Shown here: positions 52,239 through 61,185 of the stretch, one piece after another
Layout: every line of letters starts with the position of its first letter
Numbering within the stretch: the first letter of the stretch is position 1
DNA from: Streptomyces sp. NBC_01571
GTDB taxonomy: Bacteria > Actinomycetota > Actinomycetes > Streptomycetales > Streptomycetaceae
DNA: 64,000 nucleotides
Assembly (NCBI RefSeq): GCF_026339875.1
Contig: NZ_JAPEPZ010000001.1
Coordinates: 4,836,001 to 4,900,000, forward strand
Direction: 5' to 3'
The notes under the pieces: generated by a model
Database searches by the model: none
Told to the model about the DNA's origin: nothing
Seen by the model: only the letters and a program-made list of their open reading frames with translations
Position numbers and translations under genes: made by a program

Positions 52239-52268
52239 TGACTGTTCCTTCGCGCTGGGAACTACCCT
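52239..52268 (+). promoter_or_regulatory. Promoter of the small membrane protein gene, leaderless
   Basis: TGACTG (52239-52244), an 18-nt spacer and TACCCT (52263-52268). The -10 box ends six bases before GTG 52275. Confidence 0.55.
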
Positions 52269-52274
52269 GGTCCG

Positions 52275-52541
52275 GTGCGTGACAAAACCCAACCGAATTC
52301 CGCAGAACCGGGTGACCGGCTGATCCGCGCCGGTGCACTCGTGTTCTTTGCCGGTGCCGTGGCCACACTCGTCACCGTGGCCCCGCTGCTTCTCGACACC
52401 AAACCCTTTCCGACCTACATGTTCGGATTGAGCATGCTCATGGGCGTCGGTTTTCTCATCGCCGGAGCCGGGGTGTTCCGGTCGGTCGCGGCCGGCCGCC
52501 GCCGGGCCCGCGCGGTTCAGGCGGGCGCGGCCTCGCGGTAG
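52275..52541 (+). CDS. Small two-helix membrane protein
   Basis: The 88-residue protein has a polar head (RDKTQPNSAEPGDRLIR), two membrane helices (AGALVFFAGAVATLVTVAPL and MFGLSMLMGVGFLIAGAGVF) and an Arg-rich tail. Function unknown. The start GTG 52275 matches the leaderless pattern. Its last 25 bp overlap the 3' end of the converging HAD gene. Confidence 0.75.
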   Translation: MRDKTQPNSAEPGDRLIRAGALVFFAGAVATLVTVAPLLLDTKPFPTYMFGLSMLMGVGFLIAGAGVFRSVAAGRRRARAVQAGAASR

Positions 52542-53158
52542 CCGCCCAGCCACGCCGGGAAGTGCGTCAGGTCGGTGAGGACGACGTCCGCGCCGGCCGC
52601 GCGCAGCTCCGCCGCGTCGCACGGCCCGGTGGCCACGGCGACGGAGTACGCGTCCGCGGTGCGCGCGCCGCGGACGTCGCCGGTGTGGTCGCCGACGTAC
52701 ACGCCCGCGCCGTGCTCGCGCAGGGCCTCCGCCTTGCGCTCGGCCCACAGGTTGCCGACGACCGCGTCCGCGCCGATCCCCAGGTGCCTGAGGTGCAGCT
52801 TGGCGTTGGGCTCCCACTTCGCCGTGACGACGACGGCACGCCCGCCCGCCGCCCGCACCGCCTCGACGGCCTCGTGGGCACCCGGCATGGCGAGCGTGCC
52901 GGTGATGGCGTACTCGGGATACAGCTCGCGGTAGAGGTCGGCGACGGCCGGGACCCGCTCCGCCGGGAACCAGTTGAGGAGCTCCTCCTCCAGCGGCGGT
53001 CCGAGCCGGGTGACGACGAGGTCGCAGTCGATGTACGTGTCCGTGCGTGCCGAGAGCGCCTGGTAGCAGGCGTGGATGCCGGGGCGGGAGTCGATCAGGG
53101 TCATGTCGAGGTCGAAGCCGACGGTCAGCCCGCGCGAGGGCATCGGTGCTATCTGCAT
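52517..53158 (-). CDS. HAD-family hydrolase (phosphoglycolate phosphatase-like)
   Basis: The roughly 213-residue protein has HAD motif I VGFDLDMTLIDS (both aspartates present), motif II VVVTAKWEPN, a lysine in RKAEALREHG and motif IV VYVGDHTGDVRGARTADA. A helical cap follows motif I. It should dephosphorylate a small metabolite; the substrate is unknown. I prefer ATG 53158 because CACAAT (53171-53166) ends seven bases upstream, the leaderless spacing; an ATG at 53167 is the alternative. Confidence 0.85.
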   Translation of the reverse strand: MQIAPMPSRGLTVGFDLDMTLIDSRPGIHACYQALSARTDTYIDCDLVVTRLGPPLEEELLNWFPAERVPAVADLYRELYPEYAITGTLAMPGAHEAVEAVRAAGGRAVVVTAKWEPNAKLHLRHLGIGADAVVGNLWAERKAEALREHGAGVYVGDHTGDVRGARTADAYSVAVATGPCDAAELRAAGADVVLTDLTHFPAWLGGYREAAPA

Positions 53159-53251
53159 ATGGACCATTGTGCCCAGGCGGGCGCGGAGCGGTCCGGGGCG
53201 GCCCGGGGTCCAGGGGCGGCCCGGGGTGCGGTCCGGGGGATGCGAGGCCCT

Positions 53252-54352
53252 TCAGCGGCGGCGCTGGGAGCGCCACACCAGGTACAGCGCCGAGGCGACC
53301 GCAGCGCCGCGCACCACCCACGGCCAGGTCTCCGCGAGCGCCTCGTCCATGTGGCCCTCGGCGATCGGATCGCCCCAGCGGCCGTCCGTACGGCCCCACA
53401 GCCAGACGATGCCGGCCACGGCCACCAGGCCCGGCATGCCGAGGACGGCCCACTTCGACTCGTGGGGGCTCAGACGGCGGGACGCGTAGGCGATGAGCCA
53501 GCCGAGCCCGAGCGCGAACCAGTTGCCGAGAGCGGCGCCCGCGACGAGGAGGACGGCGGCGAGCAGGAGCAGGGGGTTGCTCCGCGTACGCGGGCGGGGG
53601 AGCCGCACCCGGGGCGTGCGGCCCTCGTCCTCGGTGACGGGGACCGCCTTCCCGGTCTTCGGCGCACTCGTCGCCCGCACCGGTTTCGCCCGTGCCTTCC
53701 GCTGCCACCACGACGGGCCCGGTTTCGGCGCGGGGTCCGCCTCTTCGCCGGAATCGGCGTCCGCCTCGACGCCGGCATCGGAATCGGTGTCGGTGCCGGA
53801 ATCGGCTTTCCGGGGCCTCGGCGGTGGTTTGAGCAACCCGGGGATCTCCACGCCGCCGACGAAACCCGGCACGCTGTCCCCGAGTTCGAACGGCTCGCCG
53901 TCCACGCGCCACCAGTCCTGTGGGGTGGAGGCGTCGTCCGGGTCGTAGGAGCCGGCGTGGTGGAGCGGTGAGAGGTGGTCGTCGGTGGTGGCCCCGGTGC
54001 CGTCCGCGTCGGAGGTGCGCCGCGGCCTCGGGACGACCCTGCGCAGACCCTTCGGGCGGGCCTCCGGTTCACCGGCGCGCTGGGTGGGCACGGCGGCCCG
54101 GGTGTCCGTGCCCGTCTCGGACGCACCCTGACGGGCCGAGGTGACGATCTCGTCCGGTGTGCCCAGGCGGGAGAGGATGCGGCGGACGGCCGCCGGGTTG
54201 TCGACGGGAGCCTTCGACCGGCGGCGGTCGATCTCGTTGCGCAGCTCCGAGACGAGTCGCATCCGGGTGGCCGAGGGCAGCTGGCGCTGCTGGGCCAGGT
54301 CTCCGACGCGGCTCAGATAGTCGAATACGAGCTGGTCGCTCTCAATCCCCAC
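53252..54352 (-). CDS. HAAS-type membrane protein
   Basis: The 366-residue protein has an N-terminal helical domain of about 75 residues (DYLSRVGDLAQQRQLPSATR, VSELRNEIDRRRSK, RILSRLGTPDEIVTSAR) matching the HAAS fold found in partners of PadR-type regulators. A long acidic, Pro-rich disordered middle follows (Asp/Ala/Glu repeats at about 185-205). The C-terminus has three to four membrane helices (about 255-360). Function unknown. It starts at GTG 54352 with no convincing ribosome site. No PadR gene is adjacent. Confidence 0.72.
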   Translation of the reverse strand: MGIESDQLVFDYLSRVGDLAQQRQLPSATRMRLVSELRNEIDRRRSKAPVDNPAAVRRILSRLGTPDEIVTSARQGASETGTDTRAAVPTQRAGEPEARPKGLRRVVPRPRRTSDADGTGATTDDHLSPLHHAGSYDPDDASTPQDWWRVDGEPFELGDSVPGFVGGVEIPGLLKPPPRPRKADSGTDTDSDAGVEADADSGEEADPAPKPGPSWWQRKARAKPVRATSAPKTGKAVPVTEDEGRTPRVRLPRPRTRSNPLLLLAAVLLVAGAALGNWFALGLGWLIAYASRRLSPHESKWAVLGMPGLVAVAGIVWLWGRTDGRWGDPIAEGHMDEALAETWPWVVRGAAVASALYLVWRSQRRR

Positions 54353-54416
54353 GAAGTCCCCTCCGGGGCGCGTGCGTTGAATACCCCGTGGCCACGACGG
54401 TACCGTGTCGGGCCCG

Positions 54417-54720
54417 GTTCCCGGGGGCCGCCGCCCCCGGACCCCCGCATCGGCCCGGACGGCCTCGTCCTCAAGCGCCGGACGGGCTGGCGATGAGGGC
54501 CCGCGCCGAAAGGGTGCTGGAAGGCCGAGGCCCGGGGTCGTGTATTGCCGACGCCCCGCACGTATTTCCGACGCCCGGGGTCATGTATTGCAGCCCGTCC
54601 GGCGTTTGAGGACGAGCCCTTCGGGCGAAGCGGGGGTCCAGGGGGCGCAGCGCCCCTGGCGGGGGTCCGGGGGGCGCAGCGCCCCTGGCGGGGGTCCGGG
54701 GGCGGAGTCCCCAGGTACGG
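54417..54720. repeat. Second dispersed inverted repeat pair, with GC-rich tandem hairpins
   Basis: An inverted copy of the dispersed element (54417-54488) faces a direct copy (54591-54664), the same arrangement as near 17.5 kb. After the direct copy, the GC-rich stem gggggcgcagcgcccctgg repeats in tandem to about 54720. The whole 418-bp gap 54353-54770 between the HAAS gene and the helicase-module gene holds only these repeats and the promoter at its right edge. Confidence 0.75.
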
Positions 54721-54770
54721 GATGGGTCGGGTAGGGGCGGTGGGGGCGCGGAACCACTACCGTTGAGCGG

Positions 54771-57383
54771 ATGAGGACAGAGGAGCAGCGCGACCCGGAT
54801 CCCGCCCCGGCGGGCAACCCCCCGCGCTCATTGGCGGAAGCCCTCCGCACGAGGGACGACACCTCCCTGTCGGCCCTCCTTCGCATCCGCCCGGATCTCA
54901 TCACCCCCGTCCCCACCGACCTGACGCAGCTCGCCACCCGCGCCGGCACCCGCGCCTCGGTCGTCCGGGCCCTGGAGCGCCTGGACCGGTTCGCCCTGCA
55001 GACGGCGGAGGCGCTGGCGGTGGCGTCGGACCCGGCGACGTACGTCGAACTGATGGGCCTGATGGCGGGCGACGACCGCGACCCGGCGGTCACGGCTGCG
55101 TTCCCCCACGCGCTCGCCATCCTGCGCGAGCAGGCCCTCGTCTGGGGCACCGACGACCGTCTCCGGCTCGTACGCACGGCGCGCGAGCTGCTCGCCCCGG
55201 CCCCCCAGCACCCTTCCCCCACCGGCCTCGGCCCGACGGTCGCCGAGGCCACGGCGGGCATGTCCCCGGGACGTATCCAGGAGATCGTGGCCGCCTGCGG
55301 TCTGCCGAGCACCCACGACTCCGTCTCCGCGGTGGCCTCGCTGACCGCCCTGTTCACCGACCGGGAGCGGATGCCGGCGCTGCTCGACACGGCGCCCGCC
55401 GAGTCGCTGGAGGTGCTGTCCCGGCTGGTGTGGGGGCCGCCGTACGGCCAGGTGACCGCCGATCCGGCGCGCCATCTGCGCTGGTTGATCGACCGCGCGC
55501 TGCTGCTGCCGACGGCGCCCGGCACGGTCGTCCTGCCCCGCGAGGTGGCCCTTCATCTGCGGGCGGGCCGCGCGCACCGGGAGACGGACCCGGTCGCACC
55601 GGCCCTGGAACCGGCCCGGACGCACCGTCCGCAGATGGTGGACACGACCGCGGCCGGCCAGGCCTACACCGCGCTCGCCACCGTCGAGGAACTGCTCAAG
55701 GACTGGCACGAGGGCGGGCCGTCCGTGCTGCGCGCCGGCGGTCTGAGCGTGCGGGACCTGAAGCGGACCGCGGTGGCCCTGGACGTGGTGGAACCGGTGG
55801 CCGCGTTCTGGGTCGAGCTCGCCTACGCGGCGGGGCTGCTGGCCTCGGACGGCGAGGCCGAGGAACGGTACGCGGCGACGCCCGGTTACGACGAGTGGCT
55901 GGAGCTGCCCGCCGGTGAACGCTGGGCCCGGCTCGCCTCGGCGTGGCTGGCCGCGACCCGCACGGCGGGCCTGGTCGGCGGACGGGACGCGAAGGACCGT
56001 ACGTTGTCGGCGCTGGGGCCGGGTCTGGACCGCTCCGCGGCCCCCGAGGTACGCCACCGGGTCCTCGCCCTCCTCGCCGCTCTCCCGGAGGGCACTGCCG
56101 CCGTCCCGGACTCCGTCGTCGCCCGGCTCCACTGGGAGCGCCCCCCGCGCGGCCCCCGGACCGCCGCCGGCGACGACCTGCGCGGCCGGCTGGCCCGCTG
56201 GACCCTGTCCGAGGCGGAGCTGCTGGGGGTCACCGGCCGAGGCGCGTTGTCGGCACAGGGGCGGGCCCTGCTGGGGTTGCCGCCGGCGCCTGACCACACG
56301 GCGCCCGGGTCCGGGTCCGTCGGAGCGAGCACCGGAAGAGGGGCGGGAGCAGGGGCCAAGCTTCCCGTCCACAGGCACCACCGCCCCGCCGCCGAACCGG
56401 CCGCCCTCCTCCCGCGCACCCCGGCCGAACAGGCCGCCGCCGCCGCACAGGCCGCCCGGATCCTCGGGCCGCTGCTCCCCGAGCCGCTGGACCACGTCCT
56501 CCTCCAGGCCGACCTGACCGCCGTCGCGCCCGGCCCCCTGGAACGCCCCCTGGCCGACACCCTCGGCGTGCTCGCTGACGTCGAGTCGAAGGGCGGGGCG
56601 ACGGTCTACCGCTTCACCCCGGGGTCGGTACGGCGAGCCCTGGACGCCGGCCGTTCGGCCTCCGACCTGCACGCCTTCCTCGCCGCGCACTCCCGCACCC
56701 CGGTGCCGCAGCCGCTCGCCTATCTGATCGACGACGTGGCCCGCAGGCACGGCCATCTGCGGATCGGCGCGGCGTCGGCGTACGTCCGCTGCGACGACGA
56801 CGCCCTGCTGAACGAGATCCTCGCCGACAAGCGTTCCCAGGGGCTGCGGCTCAGACGCCTCGCGCCCACCGTGCTCGCCGCGCAGGCCGACCCGGCGGCC
56901 CTCCTCGAGGGGCTGCGTTCCATGGGGTTCGCGCCGGCCGCCGAGTCCGCCGAGGGGGATGTGCTGATCACCCGCGCGCACGCCCACCGCACCCCGCCGC
57001 GCTCCGCCCCCGCCCCCGTCCCGGACGGCCCGCCGGTGCCCGACACCACCCTCCTGAACGCCGCGATCCGCGCCATCCGCGCCGGTGACCTGGCCTCCAC
57101 GACCCCGCGCAAGGCGGCCCAGGCCGATCTGCCGGGCACCGGTGAGCTGCCCCGCACCAGCTCCGCCGAGACCCTCGCCACCATGCAGGCCGCCGTCATG
57201 ACCGGCGAGGCCGTGTGGATCGGGTACGTCAACGCCGAGGGCGCCGCCAGCCAGCGCGTGATCGCCCCGATCCGCGTCGAGGGCGGCTTCGTGACGGCGT
57301 ACGACCACACGGCCGACGAGGTCCGCACCTATCCGCTGCACCGCGTCACGGGGGTAGCGGAGCTGGCGGACGACCAGCAGTGA
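54771..57383 (+). CDS. Helicase-associated protein with XPB/Ssl2-type C-terminal domain
   Basis: The 870-residue protein has no Walker motifs. Its N-terminal 500 residues are helical (SLAEALRTRDDTSLSALLRI, VRALERLDRFALQTAEALAV, LEVLSRLVWGPPYG), and the central part (about 540-680, LQADLTAVAPGPLERPLADT, YRFTPGSVRRALDAGRSASD, VPQPLAYLIDDVARRHGHLR) matches the helicase C-terminal/XPB-associated domain (PF13625-like). The C-terminus looks WYL-like (GEAVWIGYVNAEGAASQRVI). It directly precedes the XPB helicase, so it is probably its partner. TACCGT (54758-54763) lies seven bases before the ATG, suggesting a leaderless message. Confidence 0.82.
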   Translation: MRTEEQRDPDPAPAGNPPRSLAEALRTRDDTSLSALLRIRPDLITPVPTDLTQLATRAGTRASVVRALERLDRFALQTAEALAVASDPATYVELMGLMAGDDRDPAVTAAFPHALAILREQALVWGTDDRLRLVRTARELLAPAPQHPSPTGLGPTVAEATAGMSPGRIQEIVAACGLPSTHDSVSAVASLTALFTDRERMPALLDTAPAESLEVLSRLVWGPPYGQVTADPARHLRWLIDRALLLPTAPGTVVLPREVALHLRAGRAHRETDPVAPALEPARTHRPQMVDTTAAGQAYTALATVEELLKDWHEGGPSVLRAGGLSVRDLKRTAVALDVVEPVAAFWVELAYAAGLLASDGEAEERYAATPGYDEWLELPAGERWARLASAWLAATRTAGLVGGRDAKDRTLSALGPGLDRSAAPEVRHRVLALLAALPEGTAAVPDSVVARLHWERPPRGPRTAAGDDLRGRLARWTLSEAELLGVTGRGALSAQGRALLGLPPAPDHTAPGSGSVGASTGRGAGAGAKLPVHRHHRPAAEPAALLPRTPAEQAAAAAQAARILGPLLPEPLDHVLLQADLTAVAPGPLERPLADTLGVLADVESKGGATVYRFTPGSVRRALDAGRSASDLHAFLAAHSRTPVPQPLAYLIDDVARRHGHLRIGAASAYVRCDDDALLNEILADKRSQGLRLRRLAPTVLAAQADPAALLEGLRSMGFAPAAESAEGDVLITRAHAHRTPPRSAPAPVPDGPPVPDTTLLNAAIRAIRAGDLASTTPRKAAQADLPGTGELPRTSSAETLATMQAAVMTGEAVWIGYVNAEGAASQRVIAPIRVEGGFVTAYDHTADEVRTYPLHRVTGVAELADDQQ

Positions 57384-57440
57384 TCACCCGTCCGTAAGGC
57401 ACACTTGAGGTTTGGCCGTGCGGAAGGGATAGGTACGTAC

Positions 57441-59084
57441 GTGAACGGTCCCCTCATCGTCCAGTCCGACAAGACCCTGCTCCTGGAGGTCGACCACGAG
57501 CAGGCAGACGCCTGTCGCCGGGTCATCGCGCCGTTCGCGGAGCTGGAGCGGGCGCCCGAGCACATCCACACCTACCGGGTGACGCCGCTCGGGCTGTGGA
57601 ACGCGCGGGCCGCGGGCCACGACGCCGAACAGGTCGTCGACGCCCTCGTCGAGTTCAGCCGCTACCCGGTGCCGCACGCGCTGCTCGTCGACATCGCCGA
57701 GACGATGGACCGCTACGGCCGGCTCACGCTCAGCAAGCACCCGGCGCACGGACTCGTCCTGACCAGCACCGACCGGCCCGTTCTCGAAGAGGTGCTGCGG
57801 TCGAAGCGGATCGCGCCGCTGGTCGGCGCCCGGATCGACCCCGACACCGTGGCCGTGCACCCCTCCGAGCGCGGGCAGATCAAGCAGACGCTGCTGAAGC
57901 TGGGCTGGCCGGCCGAGGACCTCGCCGGGTACGTGGACGGCGAGGCGCACCCCATCGAGCTGGCCGAGGACGGATGGGCGCTGCGGCCGTACCAGAACCA
58001 GGCCGTGGAGAACTTCTGGCACGGCGGGTCCGGGGTCGTGGTGCTGCCCTGCGGTGCCGGCAAGACGCTCGTCGGCGCCGGGGCCATGGCGCAGGCCAAG
58101 GCCACGACCCTCATCCTCGTCACCAACACGGTCTCCGCCCGGCAGTGGAAGCACGAGCTGGTCAAGCGGACCTCGCTGACCGAGGACGAGATCGGCGAGT
58201 ACAGCGGGACGCGCAAGGAGATCCGGCCGGTCACCATCGCGACCTACCAGGTGCTGACGACGAAGCGGAAGGGCGTCTATCCGCACCTCGAGCTCTTCGA
58301 CTCCCGTGACTGGGGCCTGATCGTCTACGACGAGGTGCACCTGCTGCCCGCGCCCGTCTTCAAGTTCACCGCCGATCTCCAGGCGCGCCGCCGGCTGGGG
58401 CTCACCGCCACCCTGGTCCGTGAGGACGGGCGCGAGTCGGACGTCTTCTCGCTCATCGGACCGAAGCGGTTCGACGCGCCCTGGAAGGAGATCGAGGCGC
58501 AGGGTTACATCGCGCCCGCGGACTGTGTGGAGGTGCGGGTCAATCTGACCGACTCCGAGCGGCTCGCGTACGCCACCGCCGAGGCCGAGGAGAAGTACCG
58601 CTTCTGCGCGACGACCGCGACCAAGCGGAAGGTGACGGAGGCGCTGGTACGGAAGTTCGCCGGGCAGCAGATCCTGGTGATCGGCCAGTACATCGACCAG
58701 CTCGACGAGCTGGGCGAACATCTGGACGCGCCCGTCATCAAGGGCGAGACGAGCAACGCGCAGCGCGAGAAGCTGTTCGACGCGTTCCGCGAGGGCGAGA
58801 TCAGCGTGCTCGTGGTGTCGAAGGTCGCCAACTTCTCCATCGACCTGCCGGAGGCGACCGTCGCCATCCAGGTGTCGGGCACCTTCGGGTCGCGCCAGGA
58901 GGAGGCCCAGCGGCTGGGACGGGTGCTGCGGCCGAAGGCCGACGGCCACCAGGCCCACTTCTACTCGGTCGTCGCCCGCGACACCATCGACCAGGACTTC
59001 GCCGCCCACCGGCAGCGGTTCCTGGCGGAGCAGGGGTACGCCTACCGGATCCTGGACGCGGACGAGCTGCTGGCCGACAGCTGA
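57441..59084 (+). CDS. XPB-type superfamily 2 DNA helicase
   Basis: The 547-residue protein has an N-terminal damage-recognition-like region (ERAPEHIHTYRVTPLGLWNA), Walker A PCGAGKTLVG (about 203-212), DEVH (YDEVHLLPA, about 296), motif III GLTATLVRED, and a C-terminal RecA domain with QRLGRVLRPKADGH. XPB opens DNA for nucleotide excision repair and transcription in eukaryotes and is sporadic in bacteria, common in actinobacteria. TTGAGG (57405-57410) and an ATAGGT-like -10 just before GTG 57441 suggest a separate leaderless start. Its last 43 bp overlap the converging GT87 gene. Confidence 0.92.
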   Translation: MNGPLIVQSDKTLLLEVDHEQADACRRVIAPFAELERAPEHIHTYRVTPLGLWNARAAGHDAEQVVDALVEFSRYPVPHALLVDIAETMDRYGRLTLSKHPAHGLVLTSTDRPVLEEVLRSKRIAPLVGARIDPDTVAVHPSERGQIKQTLLKLGWPAEDLAGYVDGEAHPIELAEDGWALRPYQNQAVENFWHGGSGVVVLPCGAGKTLVGAGAMAQAKATTLILVTNTVSARQWKHELVKRTSLTEDEIGEYSGTRKEIRPVTIATYQVLTTKRKGVYPHLELFDSRDWGLIVYDEVHLLPAPVFKFTADLQARRRLGLTATLVREDGRESDVFSLIGPKRFDAPWKEIEAQGYIAPADCVEVRVNLTDSERLAYATAEAEEKYRFCATTATKRKVTEALVRKFAGQQILVIGQYIDQLDELGEHLDAPVIKGETSNAQREKLFDAFREGEISVLVVSKVANFSIDLPEATVAIQVSGTFGSRQEEAQRLGRVLRPKADGHQAHFYSVVARDTIDQDFAAHRQRFLAEQGYAYRILDADELLADS

Positions 59085-60562
59085 GCCAGCACGAGCAGCC
59101 CCAGCAGCGGGTACGGCGAGGCCAGCGGCTGCTGCCACCAGGGGAGCCGGAGGTCCAGGTCGCCCTGGTGCGGGATCAGCCAGAGGGTGCGGGCCGTGAA
59201 GACCGCGGCGACGGCGGCGGCCGGACGCGGTCCGTGTCCGGCGTACAGCACGGCGATCAGCGGCACGCACCACACCCAGTGGTGCGACCAGCTGATGGGT
59301 GAGACGAGAAGGGCCGTGAACGCGGTGCCGAGCACCCCCCAGCGGTCGGGATGCGGACCGGTGGCCGGGGCGGCCCGTCCGGCGCGCACGGGGACGCGAT
59401 CCGGAGCGTACGTGGTCCTCGACACGTAGGTGGTCGTGGAAGCGGGCACGGTCCCCGGGGTGTGCGGGGGCCGCGACATGTGCGGGAGCCCGGACGTGTG
59501 CGGGGGCTCGAAAGCGTGCGGTGGCTCGGAGGCGTCCATCGTCCCGGAGGTGTGCGGGGCCTTCGCGACGTGCGGAGCCTGGGCCGCGTACGGGCTCTTC
59601 TCCGTGTACGGGGCATTCTCGGCGTACAGGCTCTGCTCGGCGTACGTGTCCTTCTCGGCGTGCGACGCCCGGGCCGCGTACGTGTTCCTCGCGGCGGCGG
59701 TCGTGCGGGTGCAGGACAGCCAGAGGCCCGCGCAGCCCACGGCGGCGGCCGGCAGGGCCCAGGCCGGTCCCGGTGACGGTTCTCCCATCACGCGGGCGAT
59801 CAGCCCCTGGAGCGACTGGTTGTCGACGATCCACGGCTTGCCGACGCGGCCGGTCTCGTAGAGCCGCCGGGTCCAGAAGTCCACACTGGCCGCGGGCAGC
59901 AGGAACGCGCCCAGCAGCACGGTCCCGGCGAAGGTGCCCGCGGCCGTGCGCGCCTCCCGCCGGCGCCCCGTGAACATCAGGTACGCGATGAACAAGACGG
60001 GGGTCAGTTTCACCCCGGCCGCGATCCCGAGCGCGACGCCCCTGCCGCGGGCGCCGGGCGGCCGGGACAGGTCCCACAGGATCAGACAGACGAGGGCGAG
60101 ATTGATCTGGCCGAAAAGGACGCTCTGGAAGACGGGTTCGAGCCACAGGGTGAGCGCGCTGGCGGCACAGACCGCGGGGAGCCGGGCGGAAAGGCCCGCG
60201 AGGCGGAAGGAGAGCCGTACGAGCACCGCCAGCAGGACCGTGTTCCCGAGGACGAAGACCACTTTCAGGGTGGGCGGAGCGAGCCAGGCGGCCGGGACGA
60301 ACAGGAGCGCCGCGAAGGGCGGGTACGTGGCGGGCAGCCGCCACTCGGTGACGGTGAACCCGTAGAGATCCGTGCCGTGCGCGACGGCCGCGCCCTCGGC
60401 CCGGTAGACGAGCGCGTCGGCCATGGGGGCGCGCTGGAGGACGCACAGCGCGGCGAAGGCGGCGAGGGAGACGGCGAGCAGGGCGGCCGCGGCGGCGCTC
60501 GCGAGGGGGCGGCCGGCGTCGGCTCCGGTGGGTGAGCGAGTGATCACTTTCCGCTGAAGCAC
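59042..60562 (-). CDS. GT87-family mannosyltransferase-like membrane protein with repeat insert
   Basis: The 506-residue polytopic protein follows the GT87 (DUF2029) pattern of polyprenyl-phosphate mannosyltransferases: the first helix then DALVYRAEGAAVAHGTDLYG (early acidic residue in an extracytoplasmic loop), LPATYPPFAALLFVPAAWLA, QSVLFGQINLALVCLILWDL and SPISWSHHWVWCVPLIAVLY near the C-terminus. Residues 293-389 form an insert of about 14 hexapeptide repeats, unlike the rest. TAGGGT ends six bases before GTG 60562, suggesting a leaderless message. Confidence 0.85.
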   Translation of the reverse strand: MLQRKVITRSPTGADAGRPLASAAAAALLAVSLAAFAALCVLQRAPMADALVYRAEGAAVAHGTDLYGFTVTEWRLPATYPPFAALLFVPAAWLAPPTLKVVFVLGNTVLLAVLVRLSFRLAGLSARLPAVCAASALTLWLEPVFQSVLFGQINLALVCLILWDLSRPPGARGRGVALGIAAGVKLTPVLFIAYLMFTGRRREARTAAGTFAGTVLLGAFLLPAASVDFWTRRLYETGRVGKPWIVDNQSLQGLIARVMGEPSPGPAWALPAAAVGCAGLWLSCTRTTAAARNTYAARASHAEKDTYAEQSLYAENAPYTEKSPYAAQAPHVAKAPHTSGTMDASEPPHAFEPPHTSGLPHMSRPPHTPGTVPASTTTYVSRTTYAPDRVPVRAGRAAPATGPHPDRWGVLGTAFTALLVSPISWSHHWVWCVPLIAVLYAGHGPRPAAAVAAVFTARTLWLIPHQGDLDLRLPWWQQPLASPYPLLGLLVLAQLSASSSSASRIR

Positions 60563-60648
60563 GGGGTGACCCTAGTGCCGTGGCACTTCGCTCCGGCGTA
60601 CGGCTCACCGCGGTGGGCGGGGCGTACGACCGCGGCGGTGGCCGCGGC

Positions 60649-60843
60649 TCAGTGGTGCCGTACGCCCGCCTCCTCGCCGTACTCGCCGAGGATGACCACG
60701 TCGACGGCCGCGCCGGCGAAGACCTTGACGGCGCGCAGGGCGTCGCCGAGGAGGTGGCGGTGATGACCGACGGAGAAGGCGGTCGCGCCGCGGGCGGCGG
60801 GACCGTGCTGGGCTGGACCTGGGGTGAAAGTGGCTGCGCTCAT
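60649..60843 (-). CDS. Small conserved-looking protein, unknown function
   Basis: ATG 60843 opens a 64-residue frame MSAATFTPGPAQHGPAARGA with a His-rich centre (VGHHRHLLGDALRAVKVFAG) and a C-terminal AAVDVVILGEYGEEAGVRHH. I recall similar short Streptomyces proteins, but cannot name a family. One hydrophobic helix near 45-55 is possible. The frame extends upstream without support. It lies between the GT87 gene and helD. Confidence is moderate because small GC-rich frames are often open by chance. Confidence 0.5.
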   Translation of the reverse strand: MSAATFTPGPAQHGPAARGATAFSVGHHRHLLGDALRAVKVFAGAAVDVVILGEYGEEAGVRHH

Positions 60844-61185
60844 GTATCCATCATGCGAGCCTCCGCCCCTTATGGCGTCGGTCCATGGACCGAACCTCGG
60901 CGCCCCCTCGTACACCCGCGGGCCTCCGTGTGTCCGCCTCACGACGGACGGCGCCCCCTAGGGATCCGGCCTCCGCGACCCTGACACCGGCAGCCCACGC
61001 CCCTGCCACCCAGGAACCCGCACCCCCGGCACCACGAAAAAACCGGTTGGCCCGGGTCCGCTCCCCTGACCTAGAATCTCCGCTCTTGCCCGCCTCCCTC
61101 GACGGAGTGCCGCCGCCCGGACGGAAACCGGCCGGCCAGGAACATCCAGGATCCAGTCACGCCGCAGGTCTCCGGAGGCAGCCCC
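60844..61185. other. Intergenic region upstream of helD
   Basis: This 342-bp region holds the helD promoter near 61050-61077 and about 100 nt of leader. I checked for the rifamycin-associated element that controls some rifamycin-inducible helR genes and saw nothing like it. No small gene is apparent. Confidence 0.55.
61047..61077 (+). promoter_or_regulatory. Candidate helD promoter
   Basis: TTGGCC (61047-61052) and TAGAAT (61072-61077) are separated by 19 nt. The -10 hexamer is strong, the spacing slightly long. Transcription would begin near 61084, leaving a leader of about 100 nt. Confidence 0.5.

Noticed and set aside
61000..61185. Rifamycin-associated element upstream of helD
   Set aside because: I looked for the inverted-repeat element reported for rifamycin-inducible genes and saw no match, so rifamycin induction is not claimed.
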